Shown here one piece after another: positions 13,685 through 21,432 of a DNA stretch of 24,864 bases (positions within the stretch are counted from its first letter, which is position 1; every line of letters begins with the position of its first letter). Below the pieces are notes generated by a model, which saw only the letters and a program-made list of their open reading frames with translations, was not told where the DNA came from and did no database searches. The position numbers were made by a program, and so were the translations under genes. The stretch spans positions 1 through 24,864 of the forward strand of contig CACYDY010000236.1 in the NCBI GenBank assembly GCA_902773245.1. Reading direction: 5' to 3'. This DNA is from an uncultured Ruminococcus sp. (GTDB taxonomy: Bacteria; Bacillota; Clostridia; Oscillospirales; Acutalibacteraceae).

Positions 13685-16369
13685 ATGAATCAAAAATACA
13701 AATTCATGTTTTCGGTTGTAATTCCTGTTTACAACGTGGAAAAATACCTTCCCGAAACTTTAGACTCCGTTATAAATCAGACTATCGGGTTCAAAGAGAA
13801 TATTCAGATCATTCTTGTCAACGACGGAAGCCCCGACGACAGCGAGAAGATCTGTCTTGAATACAAAGAAAAATATCCCGATAACATTACCTATGTCAAA
13901 CAGGAAAACGGCGGCGTCAGCGCCGCAAGAAACAACGGAATAGAGCATATCAAGGGTAAGTATGTCAATTTCCTTGATTCGGACGACTGCTGGAGCGAAG
14001 AGTCTTTCCGGGAGATTTACAACTTCTTTGAACAGTATTACGACGAGGTTGATATTGTTGCCGCAAGAAAGAGATTTTTTGACGCAAGAAACAGCTTTCA
14101 CCGACTTGACTATAAATTCAAAACAACAAGACTTGTTGATCTGACCGTTGATTATGAATTTATACAAATGGACGTTACCGGCTCTTTCATCAAAGCCGAA
14201 GCTATCGGTAAGCACAGATTTTCTTCAAAGCTTAAGTACGGCGAGGACGCTCAGTTCTTAAATTCGATAATTCTCGATAAATGCAAGCTTGGCGTTGTCA
14301 GAGAGGCTGTTCATCTTTACAGAAAGCGTATTGAGGAAACTTCGGCTCTTCAGAATGAGCTTCAGTCCGAAAGCTATTACATAGATACTCCAAAGTATTT
14401 TCATAAGGATATGTTTGAACAGTCTATAAAAAAATTTGGAAGAATAATAGAATATGTTCAGTACATGATAATGTATGATATTCAGTGGAGATTGCAGAAG
14501 CCTGTCAGACGTCTTCTTGACGATGATGCTTACAGCAAATACAGAGAGAATCTTGTTGAATGCATCAAGCAAATTGACGATTTGATAATTTTAAATCAGA
14601 AAAGTATGTATGTCAATATGAAGATGTACGCGCTGTCGCTCAAATATGACACCGATGTCAGAAAAGAACTGTTGTTTGATCACAACAAGCTGCTTTACAA
14701 GAACGTTCCCGTTGTGAATTTCAAAAGCGCCAAGACGGTGGTTATTTTCCATTTTATTGATGTTCGTGATAATGTTCTGTATCTTGAAGGAAAGGACAAC
14801 TGCTTCCTGCCTGAGGATATGTATGATTTTTACATCGAATCGGACGGCAGAGTTTATCGCCCCGAGTATTATGAATGCACAAAATTTGACGAGGAAGCGC
14901 TTGACGGAGTTGTCTACAAGGGAAGAGGAGTCAAGTTTGAAGTTCCTCTCAAAAACGGCGAAGAGAATAACGTAAGTCTTTTTATCAAAGTTAAAGACCA
15001 TGATATCAACATTTCGTTCGGACTCGGAAAATTTGCTCATATTCCCGATGTTGAGAACGGTTATTACGTAAAAGACGACTACATTCTCACCATTGAAGAC
15101 AAGGCTTTGAAAACCGTTCCGTACAAAGCGGGCATTAAAAGAAAGCTTGAACGCCTTTACAGAAAGACCTTGAAAAAGAAAAACAAGGGATATCTTATTA
15201 AGTATCGTATTCTTTATGATTTCTTCCACAAGATCTACAAGGACAAGATCTGGCTTATTTCCGACCGTGTGAACAAAGCAAACGACAACGGCGAGCATTT
15301 GTTTAAATATATCACGTCGCTAAAGGACAAAAAGGTCAAGCCTTTCTACTATATCGACAAGACCAGCGAGGACTACGGAAAGATGAAGAAAATCGGAAAG
15401 GTTATTCCTTATGATACTCCGGTTTACAGAATTTATTTCCTTTTGGCAGATAAGATCATCTCCTCAAGCGGAAACGAATACGTTATCAACGCATTCAGAA
15501 ACGACAAAAAGTTCCTCGCCGATCTTTACAATTTTGACTATGTGTTCTTACAGCACGGAGTTACCAAGGACGATCTTTCGGACTGGGTCAACAAGTACAA
15601 CAAGAATATCAAAGCTCTTGTTACGGCAGGACGCCCCGAATACAAGTCGTTCTGTGCAAAGGACTATTATTACACACCGGATATTCCTATACTTTCGGGA
15701 TTCCCAAGACATGACAATCTTATGCGTATGCAGAAAGCCGCAGAAAACGAGCAGCCCGAAAAGAAGATTCTCGTTATCCCTACGTGGAGAAAGTCAATCA
15801 AGGGCAGCTACAATCCGATAACGGGTGAGAGTATTTATTTCAACGGCTTCAAGGATACGGAGTATTTCCGCTTTTATAATGCCCTTATCAGCGACAAGCG
15901 GCTTTGCGACTGCATGAAAAAACACGGCTACAAGGGTCTTTTCTGTATGCACCCGTCGCACACAAAGCAGTATGTCGACTTTACTCCGAATGATGTTTTC
16001 ACCGTTAATCACGGTTACGTTGATTATCAGAAGGAGTTCACCACAGCGTCGCTTCTTGTGACGGACTATTCGAGCGTATTCTTTGATTTTGCTTATCTCA
16101 AGAAGCCTATAGTTTATTCTCAGTTTGACAAGGACGAATTTTTCGAGGGTGAGCATGCCTACAAGAAGGGTTATTTCAGTTATGAGGATAACGGCTTCGG
16201 GCCTGTGTGCTACGATCTTGACGGCGTTGTCAATGCTATGATAAAGGTTATTGAAAACGACTGCAAAAACGATCCCGTTTATGTAAAGAGAATTGAGGAG
16301 TTTTATCCTTACTTTGACGAGGATAGCTGCAAGAGAGTTTATGAGTCGGTTTTGAAGATTCCTAAATAA
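13685..16369 (+). CDS. GT2 glycosyltransferase fused to a TagF-like polyol-phosphate polymerase
   Basis: An 894-residue two-domain enzyme. Residues 8-240 are a GT-A fold family 2 glycosyltransferase: FSVVIPVYNVEKYL, LVNDGSPDDS, GVSAARNNGI and the metal-binding DSD at 98-100. Residues from about 515 to the end are a CDP-glycerol glycerophosphotransferase (TagF) domain, seen in WLISDR, FLQHGVTKDDLSDW, LVIPTWRKS, CMHPSH and TDYSSVFFDFAYLKKPIV; the two histidine motifs match the TagF active site. TagF-type enzymes polymerise glycerol- or ribitol-phosphate in teichoic acids. The middle section (about 240-515) is beta-rich and unassigned. The ATG at 13685 has AAGGTGAT upstream. With the Stealth enzyme and acyltransferases it suggests an acylated, phosphodiester-linked surface polymer. 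The donor sugar is unknown. Confidence 0.94.
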   Translation: MNQKYKFMFSVVIPVYNVEKYLPETLDSVINQTIGFKENIQIILVNDGSPDDSEKICLEYKEKYPDNITYVKQENGGVSAARNNGIEHIKGKYVNFLDSDDCWSEESFREIYNFFEQYYDEVDIVAARKRFFDARNSFHRLDYKFKTTRLVDLTVDYEFIQMDVTGSFIKAEAIGKHRFSSKLKYGEDAQFLNSIILDKCKLGVVREAVHLYRKRIEETSALQNELQSESYYIDTPKYFHKDMFEQSIKKFGRIIEYVQYMIMYDIQWRLQKPVRRLLDDDAYSKYRENLVECIKQIDDLIILNQKSMYVNMKMYALSLKYDTDVRKELLFDHNKLLYKNVPVVNFKSAKTVVIFHFIDVRDNVLYLEGKDNCFLPEDMYDFYIESDGRVYRPEYYECTKFDEEALDGVVYKGRGVKFEVPLKNGEENNVSLFIKVKDHDINISFGLGKFAHIPDVENGYYVKDDYILTIEDKALKTVPYKAGIKRKLERLYRKTLKKKNKGYLIKYRILYDFFHKIYKDKIWLISDRVNKANDNGEHLFKYITSLKDKKVKPFYYIDKTSEDYGKMKKIGKVIPYDTPVYRIYFLLADKIISSSGNEYVINAFRNDKKFLADLYNFDYVFLQHGVTKDDLSDWVNKYNKNIKALVTAGRPEYKSFCAKDYYYTPDIPILSGFPRHDNLMRMQKAAENEQPEKKILVIPTWRKSIKGSYNPITGESIYFNGFKDTEYFRFYNALISDKRLCDCMKKHGYKGLFCMHPSHTKQYVDFTPNDVFTVNHGYVDYQKEFTTASLLVTDYSSVFFDFAYLKKPIVYSQFDKDEFFEGEHAYKKGYFSYEDNGFGPVCYDLDGVVNAMIKVIENDCKNDPVYVKRIEEFYPYFDEDSCKRVYESVLKIPK

Positions 16370-16390
16370 TAGTTTTTAAGCGATATTTGA

Positions 16391-16465
16391 TAATTACTAT
16401 CCACTACTTAATAAAAAATTGAGCGAGTAAGCAGGGGTTCGGGGACGCAGTCATCGAACCCCTGC
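16391..16465 (+). repeat. dispersed intergenic repeat, family C, best copy with a perfect hairpin
   Basis: It begins TAATTACTATCCAC and ends in a perfect 11-bp stem: GCAGGGGTTCG (16431-16441) with CGAACCCCTGC (16455-16465). The sequence after the stem is not T-rich on the plus strand, so it is not a standard terminator for the GT2-TagF gene, although it stands 60 bases after its stop. No other terminator is visible there. Confidence 0.65.
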
Positions 16466-16540
16466 AAAGCTTTACCTATTGCTAATCATTAAGGCTGTTT
16501 CCAATGTGGTTTGATATAAATAATTATTATCAAAAAAATG

Positions 16541-16569
16541 TCATAGCAAAAAAACTCTCCGCATAGAAT
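16541..16569 (+). promoter_or_regulatory. candidate sigma-E promoter of spoIVA
   Basis: TCATAGC (16541-16547), 14 bases, then CATAGAAT (16562-16569) fit the mother-cell sigma-E pattern (KMATATT - about 14 - CATACAAT), with 5 of 7 and 7 of 8 matches. spoIVA is a sigma-E gene in B. subtilis. The predicted start site lies about 30 bases before the TTG start codon. Confidence 0.6.
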
Positions 16570-16607
16570 TGAACATATCAAATGTTTCAAATACGGAGGT
16601 TACAGAG

Positions 16608-18086
16608 TTGGAAGAAAGAAATATTTATCAAGACATTTCAAGGAGAACAGGCGGACAGATCTATTTAGGCGTTGTGGGCGGTGTGAGAACAGGAAAATCA
16701 ACTTTTATCAAACGTTTTATGGACACCTTGGTTATTCCGAATATTCCCGATGAAGCTCTCCGCCGACGTGCGGTTGACGAACTTCCGCAGTCCTCGGCAG
16801 GAAGAACAATAATGACTACTGAGCCGAAGTTTATTCCCGAGGACAGCGTGGAGATCAGACTTGAGGACAATGTTTCGTTCAAGGTGCGAATGATCGACTG
16901 CGTTGGATATATCGTTCCCAGTGCGTTGGGGTACATCGAGGACGAACAGCCCCGAATGGTGAAAACTCCTTGGTATGACGAAGAAATACCGTTTAATATG
17001 GCGGCGGAGATCGGTACTCAAAAGGTTATTACGGATCATTCGAGCGTTGGAATAGTCGTCACAACAGATGGCTCGATCACTGACATTCCCCGAGAAGAGT
17101 ACGAAGAAGCCGAACAAAGAGTAATAAAAGAGCTAAAGGATCTTAACAAGCCGTTTATTATTCTGCTCAACTGCACCGATCCGACTTCTAAAAGCTCACA
17201 GCTGCTTGCGGAAAATCTCAGCCGAAAATATGAGATCCCCGTTGCACCGGTGAATTGTCTTGAGCTTGACGAGAATGAGATAAAGCGTATTTTGTCGCAG
17301 ATACTCTTCGAATTTCCTGTCAGGGAAATCGGCATTGATATCCCCAAATGGGTTACTTCTCTTGAAAAAGAGCATTGGCTGAAAAGCGAGGTATTCACAA
17401 GTATTCAAAACTGTGCGTCCGGTATCGAAAAGATACGTCAGATCGCAGATTCGTGCAGTCGTTTGAAAAACTGTGAGTATATTACAAATGCCGATATTAC
17501 CTCGGTCGATCTCGGCAGGGGAAAAGCAAGGCTGAGAGTAGATCTTGACAAAACGCTGTTTTGTAAGGTTATCGGTGAGAAAACAGGCATTGATATTGCA
17601 GATGAGTCCGATATGCTGCGTATTATTGTGGAACTGACAAAAATGAGAACGGAATATAACAAGATAAAATCTGCATATGACGATGTTATGGAAACAGGCT
17701 ACGGAATAGTTATGCCGTCAATGGAAGAGCTTACGCTTGAAGAGCCGAAGATTATTAAACAAGGCAGCAAATATGGCATAAAGCTCAGGGCGTCCGCTCC
17801 CTCGATTCATATGCTGAGAACCAATATCACAACCGAACTCACCCCCATTGTAGGCTCGGAACAGCAGTCGGAAGATCTTGTTATGTTTATGCTAAACGAA
17901 TTTGAAGAGGATCCCGTAAAAATCTGGGAATCCAACATCTTCGGAAAATCGCTTCATGAGCTTGTGAACGAAGGGCTTCACAACAAGCTCCACCGAATGC
18001 CAAGCGACGCAAGAGCAAAGATCAACGAAACTATCGAACGCATTATCAATGACGGCTGCAACGGATTGATTTGTGTGATATTGTAA
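16608..18086 (+). CDS. spoIVA: stage IV sporulation protein A (spore coat morphogenetic ATPase)
   Basis: SpoIVA is made in the mother cell, binds the forespore surface and polymerises using ATP to form the basement layer of the spore coat. The N-terminal GTPase-like domain has Walker A GGVRTGKST (24-32), the GRTIMTTEPKF threonine region and a Walker B-like MIDCVGY. The middle and C-terminal domains follow, and the protein ends in NGLICVIL, the conserved tail needed for localisation in B. subtilis. I place the start at TTG 16608: GGAGG lies nine bases upstream, the N-terminus then reads MEERNIYQDISRRTGG like the family, and the length becomes 492 residues, equal to the B. subtilis protein. An upstream ATG-like start at 16569 would overlap the promoter. 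The neighbourhood holds gpr 1.4 kb away. Confidence 0.97.
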   Translation: MEERNIYQDISRRTGGQIYLGVVGGVRTGKSTFIKRFMDTLVIPNIPDEALRRRAVDELPQSSAGRTIMTTEPKFIPEDSVEIRLEDNVSFKVRMIDCVGYIVPSALGYIEDEQPRMVKTPWYDEEIPFNMAAEIGTQKVITDHSSVGIVVTTDGSITDIPREEYEEAEQRVIKELKDLNKPFIILLNCTDPTSKSSQLLAENLSRKYEIPVAPVNCLELDENEIKRILSQILFEFPVREIGIDIPKWVTSLEKEHWLKSEVFTSIQNCASGIEKIRQIADSCSRLKNCEYITNADITSVDLGRGKARLRVDLDKTLFCKVIGEKTGIDIADESDMLRIIVELTKMRTEYNKIKSAYDDVMETGYGIVMPSMEELTLEEPKIIKQGSKYGIKLRASAPSIHMLRTNITTELTPIVGSEQQSEDLVMFMLNEFEEDPVKIWESNIFGKSLHELVNEGLHNKLHRMPSDARAKINETIERIINDGCNGLICVIL

Positions 18087-18109
18087 CGGCTTTGCTAATT
18101 ATCAAATTA

Positions 18110-18487
18110 TCAAAACAGATTGTAAAAACTTATTTTTTCACCGTCGCCGAGCGCGGCGGTTCTGTTTTTTAATTCTCCGCATTCAACGTAGACCTCTGCG
18201 TAATTTCCCTGGTCGCAGTAACGGTTTATGTTTTCAATGGAAATGTCTATCTGGTCGATTTCGGAGTGTGTCATAAAAAATCCAAGCTTTGATTTGTATT
18301 TTTGCCATGTGTCTTTCATTTCCATGCACAGCTGTTTTGTGTTGTCGGAACGGTCTTTTGCGGATCGCTCGGTTTTTGAGGTTATTTCGAGCATTTGCTC
18401 GGAGGAGTCTTTTGTGATTTTTAGTTCGATAAATGCCGTTGACAGAATCAGCAGTGTGATCAGCATTGCGGTTTTGACTTTTGTCAC
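18110..18487 (-). CDS. DUF4363 family small membrane protein
   Basis: A 125-residue protein with one N-terminal membrane segment (about residues 7-20, TAMLITLLILSTAF) and a soluble helical remainder containing a WQKYKSKLGFFMTHSEIDQID stretch. This matches the DUF4363 family, often found beside DUF421 proteins in clostridia; its function is not known. The start is GTG at 18487, overlapping the stop of the DUF421 gene as GTGA, so the two are co-translated. The soluble part is probably outside the membrane, by analogy with single-span N-in proteins. It converges on spoIVA, whose terminator lies inside its 3' end. Confidence 0.85.
   Translation of the reverse strand: MTKVKTAMLITLLILSTAFIELKITKDSSEQMLEITSKTERSAKDRSDNTKQLCMEMKDTWQKYKSKLGFFMTHSEIDQIDISIENINRYCDQGNYAEVYVECGELKNRTAALGDGEKISFYNLF
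18140..18170 (+). terminator. terminator of spoIVA inside the convergent DUF4363 gene
   Basis: ACCGTCGC (18140-18147) pairs with GCGGCGGT (18153-18160), one G-T wobble, 5-base loop, followed by TCTGTTTTTT. It lies within the last codons of the opposing gene, about 55 bases after the spoIVA stop, so the two transcripts overlap. Confidence 0.75.
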
Positions 18488-19161
18488 AGGTCATCACTTC
18501 TTTTTATTATATTGTATTCTTTTTTCATGTTAAGGGTCATAATAAAAACGTCCTTTTGATCAATTTTTTCTTTTGCGAGTATCTTTTTTACGAATTTCTC
18601 GTCCACGTCGCAAAGCTGCATGGAAAGCCGTGAGAACTCTCCGTCGCTTATGATAACGGTTTCGATTCCTTTGTTCTCTGTTTTTATTTTCAAATCTTCG
18701 TTTGTTGGGTTTTCTTTTTCGGGCTTTTTCATAACGCTCAGTTTTCCGTTGGTTTCCACTATTCCGAAAAGAACGTCGTCAAATGAGAAAACGTCTTGCT
18801 GACGCAGGCTTTCAGAAAGATCGTCAACCGACATTCTCAGTCGTTTCAGCTCTTTTTGCTGTATTTCGCCGTCGTTTATAACTATGATCGGTCTGCCGCA
18901 GATCGTTTTTCTGAGAAAAGAGTTTTTTAGCATTGCTCCCGACAAGAATACCTCGCAAACCACCAGCACAGTCATCGGCAAAAGACCGCTAAGCAGGGGC
19001 TTTGAGGCGTTTTCGACCGAGAGTGACGCAATGTCCGACAGCAGCATTGTCACAACAAGCTCGGTCGTTTGGAGATCGCCGATTTGACGTTTTCCCATGA
19101 ATCTGACGGCTATTATTATCAAAGAATAAAGAATCGCTGTTCTTATAATAGATATGAACAT
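18484..19161 (-). CDS. DUF421 (YetF-like) membrane protein
   Basis: A 225-residue protein of the YetF/YcaP group. Three membrane helices fill residues 1-85 and include the conserved RFMGKRQIGDLQTTELVVTML. Then follows the cytoplasmic DUF421 domain, with GRPIIVINDGEIQQKELKRL and the DDVLFGIVETNGKLSV stretch. An extra charged C-terminal part (about 145-225) follows, with MQLCDVDEKFVKKILAKE. Bacilli have several members, some under sporulation control, but the biochemical role is unclear. The ATG at 19161 has GGTGAT upstream. It forms a two-gene operon with DUF4363 between spoIVA and gpr, which makes a sporulation role plausible but unproven; I found no convincing sporulation promoter. Confidence 0.9.
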   Translation of the reverse strand: MFISIIRTAILYSLIIIAVRFMGKRQIGDLQTTELVVTMLLSDIASLSVENASKPLLSGLLPMTVLVVCEVFLSGAMLKNSFLRKTICGRPIIVINDGEIQQKELKRLRMSVDDLSESLRQQDVFSFDDVLFGIVETNGKLSVMKKPEKENPTNEDLKIKTENKGIETVIISDGEFSRLSMQLCDVDEKFVKKILAKEKIDQKDVFIMTLNMKKEYNIIKRSDDL

Positions 19162-19256
19162 AGAATATCACCGTTTTTATTATTCCTGTTTTTGGGATTT
19201 ATATGCATTGTTCATAATTTAAACGATGGGGTGTTTCACCGGCGGCACGACGGCGA

Positions 19257-19275
19257 CCAAAGGCTCTGCCTTTGG
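19257..19275. repeat. perfect 8-bp hairpin in the DUF421-gpr gap
   Basis: CCAAAGGC (19257-19264), TCT, GCCTTTGG (19268-19275). It is part of a longer palindromic stretch in the 331-base gap between gpr and the DUF421 gene and is followed at once by repeat B. The short T run needed for termination is absent. Confidence 0.5.
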
Positions 19276-19283
19276 AAACCGAC

Positions 19284-19369
19284 TGCTTTTTGAAAAAAGC
19301 GGGGCAAAAACTTCAATTGTCCTCTTTAAAGCTTTTTTGTGCAGTTTTCAAAATTGCTCATTTATAGTA
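19284..19369 (+). repeat. dispersed repeat family B, copy 1
   Basis: It reads TGCTTTTTGAAAAAAGCGGG, then GCAAAAACTTCAATTGTCCT, then CTTTAAAGC, and ends with TTTTCAAAATTGCTCATTTA. The reverse complement of 24778-24864 shows the same blocks in the same order with about one change in eight. No gene lies in 19162-19492, and apart from this repeat and the hairpin just before it I see nothing definite there. Confidence 0.85.
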
Positions 19370-19492
19370 TAAATCAAAGCAAATATAAAATGATACTTTT
19401 TGGTGAAAATCAAAACAGGCAGCAGCAAAGCGAATTAACGGTCTGAGAAAGAAAAGAGTAAATCTTAACGCTTTCGAGTATTATGACGGCGG

Positions 19493-20380
19493 TCATCTCA
19501 CGAGAGAAAAAAGATCTTCACAGCTCAGTTCGGGCTGGAGCGCAAGATTTATTGCCATTCCTATAAGCTGTGAAGCACGGTCTATCAGAAGGTCGATCTC
19601 TCTTGGGGTCACAACCATTTCTTTGAATTTTTGAAGCAGGCTGTCACGAAGCTTTTCATTGTCGAAGTCGTCATTCGGATACAGAAGATCCGCCGCAAGC
19701 GTGGCTGCGTCAACTACTGTCGGAACTCCCATGCTGATGACGGGGACTCCCATGGTTGCGCTGTTGAGAATATTCCGATGATTTCCTATTCCGGCTCCGG
19801 GAGCTATTCCCGTGTCGGAGATCTGAACGGTGCAGCCCAATCGTTTCAGCTTTCTCGAAGCAAGCGAATCTATGGCTATTATCGCTTGAATGTTTGCGCT
19901 GCGAATTATTCCCTTGACAAGCTCGCCGACTTCTATTCCTGTTTGACCGAGAACTCCCGGAGTGACAACACACACGCTTCTCAAATTGTCAAAACCAAGC
20001 GCAGCCGCAAGACCGCCGGTGATGTGTCTGGTTGCAAGCACCTTTGAAGCCGCTTTCGGCCCGAGTGCGTCAGGGGTTATATTATGGTTGCCGATACCCA
20101 CCACGAGAATGTTTCCTCGGGGCGGGATAACGCTTCGAAGCTGATCGCCGATAACGGTGAGCTTTTTGTCTGCCGATGTAAATTCGTCGGTTAGCGCCTT
20201 AAATTCACAGGTTATATATGTTCCTTTCTCTTTTCCGAGTCGGTTCGCAGCCTGTTGGTTAACGATTTTCATTTTTGTGATTTTTATTTTATCTTCGTAG
20301 TCCGTTGAAACCTCAAGTCCGTCTATTTTTTCGTTTACAAGCTCTTTTGCTTCCAGGGCAAGGTCTGTTCTTATTTCCAT
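19493..20380 (-). CDS. gpr: germination protease GPR (spore protease)
   Basis: GPR degrades the DNA-binding small acid-soluble proteins during germination. The 295-residue protein carries the family core: RTDLALEAKE at the start, LVVGIGNHNITPDALGPKA (92-110), TRHI, TPGVLGQTGIE and IIAIDSLASRKL. Asp104 and Asp171 correspond to aspartates reported as important in Bacillus GPR. It is shorter than the about 370-residue Bacillus enzymes for two reasons. The N-terminal propeptide is absent, since the protein begins at MEIRTDLA and an in-frame stop lies six codons upstream. A loop before the C-terminal helix is also missing. An AAAGG site precedes the ATG at 20380. It is probably expressed in the forespore (sigma-G), but I could not define a promoter. 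Confidence 0.95.
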   Translation of the reverse strand: MEIRTDLALEAKELVNEKIDGLEVSTDYEDKIKITKMKIVNQQAANRLGKEKGTYITCEFKALTDEFTSADKKLTVIGDQLRSVIPPRGNILVVGIGNHNITPDALGPKAASKVLATRHITGGLAAALGFDNLRSVCVVTPGVLGQTGIEVGELVKGIIRSANIQAIIAIDSLASRKLKRLGCTVQISDTGIAPGAGIGNHRNILNSATMGVPVISMGVPTVVDAATLAADLLYPNDDFDNEKLRDSLLQKFKEMVVTPREIDLLIDRASQLIGMAINLALQPELSCEDLFSLVR

Positions 20381-20455
20381 GATTTTACCTTTCTTTCATT
20401 TTGATAATGTTTGTTTATCGCTTTCGGTATGTTATTATTATTATTATCCGCACGG

Positions 20456-20484
20456 TTGACTGTCATTCAAAACTGTGTTATAAT
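20456..20484 (+). promoter_or_regulatory. sigma-A-type promoter of the pyridoxal kinase gene
   Basis: TTGACT (20456-20461), 17 bases, perfect TATAAT (20479-20484). Confidence 0.82.
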
Positions 20485-20537
20485 TTTGTGAAATAATAAT
20501 GTTTCTTTGGGGAATATTTTCAAGGAAGGTGAGTGTT

Positions 20538-21371
20538 ATGAAAAGAATAGCCCTTATAACCGATATCTCGGGGTTGGGAAACTGCTCGGCAAATGCTAAT
20601 ATTTCGATATTGTCCGCTATGGGAATGGAATGCTGCTTTATTCCGACAGCGGTTTTGTCCGCTCAGACGGGATTCAGGAATTACTCAATGATAGATTGTT
20701 CGGATAGCCTGGACAGTTTTTTTGTTTCATTTAAAAGAATCAATCCAAGCTTTGACGCAATTTATTCAGGTTTTCTGGCGAATGCCGCTCAGGCTGATTT
20801 TGCGGGACGTTTTATCTCTGAGTTTAAAAATGAAAACACTGTAGTTTTTGCCGATCCGATTATGGGGGATAACGGAAACAGTCACAGCTTTTACTCTGAA
20901 AGGTTAAAATTTGCAATAAGCGAAATTGTGAGTATGTCAACCGTGATAACCCCGAATTTAACCGAACTGTGTCTGTTGACAGATACGGATTATCACACAG
21001 TTGACAATCTTGAAGATGAAAAAAAGTTTTCCGTGATTGACGACCTTTGCTGCCGGCTTCTTAATGATACTACCAAGGCGATTGTCGTTACGGGTATTTT
21101 GGATCATGACGGCAATATTGTTAATTTGACAGCAAAGAAAGGCGTTTATCAATGTGTATCTTCAAAAAGATTCGGCACAAGCTACAGCGGAACAGGCGAC
21201 ATCTTTACTTCGGTTTTATGCGGTTCGATGCTTAGGGGAGAGTCTGTGTTTGATGCCGCCAAAAAAGCGTCCGATTTCGTTTGTGGAGTCCTTGAAGAGT
21301 CCTTTTCGGCGATAGACGACAGAAATTATGGTATTCCTTTTCAGAAGTATTTGCCCAAATTATTCGCTTGA
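20538..21371 (+). CDS. pdxK: pyridoxal/pyridoxamine kinase, PfkB-ribokinase superfamily
   Basis: A 277-residue ribokinase-fold enzyme that phosphorylates vitamin B6 vitamers for the salvage of pyridoxal phosphate. It begins RIALITDISGLGNCSA, followed by FIPTAVLSAQTGF, both typical of pyridoxal kinases. FADPIMGDNG (104-113) and TPNLTE (138-143) are nucleotide- and substrate-loop motifs, and SYSGTGD places the catalytic base at Asp221. I chose the ATG at 20538, with GGAAGGTGAG before it; an ATG at 20499 would add 13 residues without a good ribosome site. It is monocistronic between a strong promoter and a terminator. The alternative of another PfkB-type small-molecule kinase (for example HMP kinase) is less likely from the N-terminal motif. 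Confidence 0.88.
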   Translation: MKRIALITDISGLGNCSANANISILSAMGMECCFIPTAVLSAQTGFRNYSMIDCSDSLDSFFVSFKRINPSFDAIYSGFLANAAQADFAGRFISEFKNENTVVFADPIMGDNGNSHSFYSERLKFAISEIVSMSTVITPNLTELCLLTDTDYHTVDNLEDEKKFSVIDDLCCRLLNDTTKAIVVTGILDHDGNIVNLTAKKGVYQCVSSKRFGTSYSGTGDIFTSVLCGSMLRGESVFDAAKKASDFVCGVLEESFSAIDDRNYGIPFQKYLPKLFA

Positions 21372-21384
21372 TCTCTTGGAAACA

Positions 21385-21416
21385 AAAAAACTTGCCCGAT
21401 CATTCGGACAAGTTTT
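21385..21416 (+). terminator. bidirectional terminator between pdxK and the kinase operon
   Basis: AAAAACTTG (21385-21393) pairs with CAAGTTTTT (21408-21416), and an inner CCGA/TCGG extends the stem. A and T runs on both sides serve the rightward pdxK and the leftward 67-residue gene. Confidence 0.88.
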
Positions 21417-21432
21417 TGTTTGTTTGACGAAT

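Noticed and set aside
16569..16607. Longer SpoIVA start at 16569
   Set aside because: It overlaps the sigma-E-like -10 box and adds residues not found in the family; the TTG at 16608 has a GGAGG site and gives the normal length.
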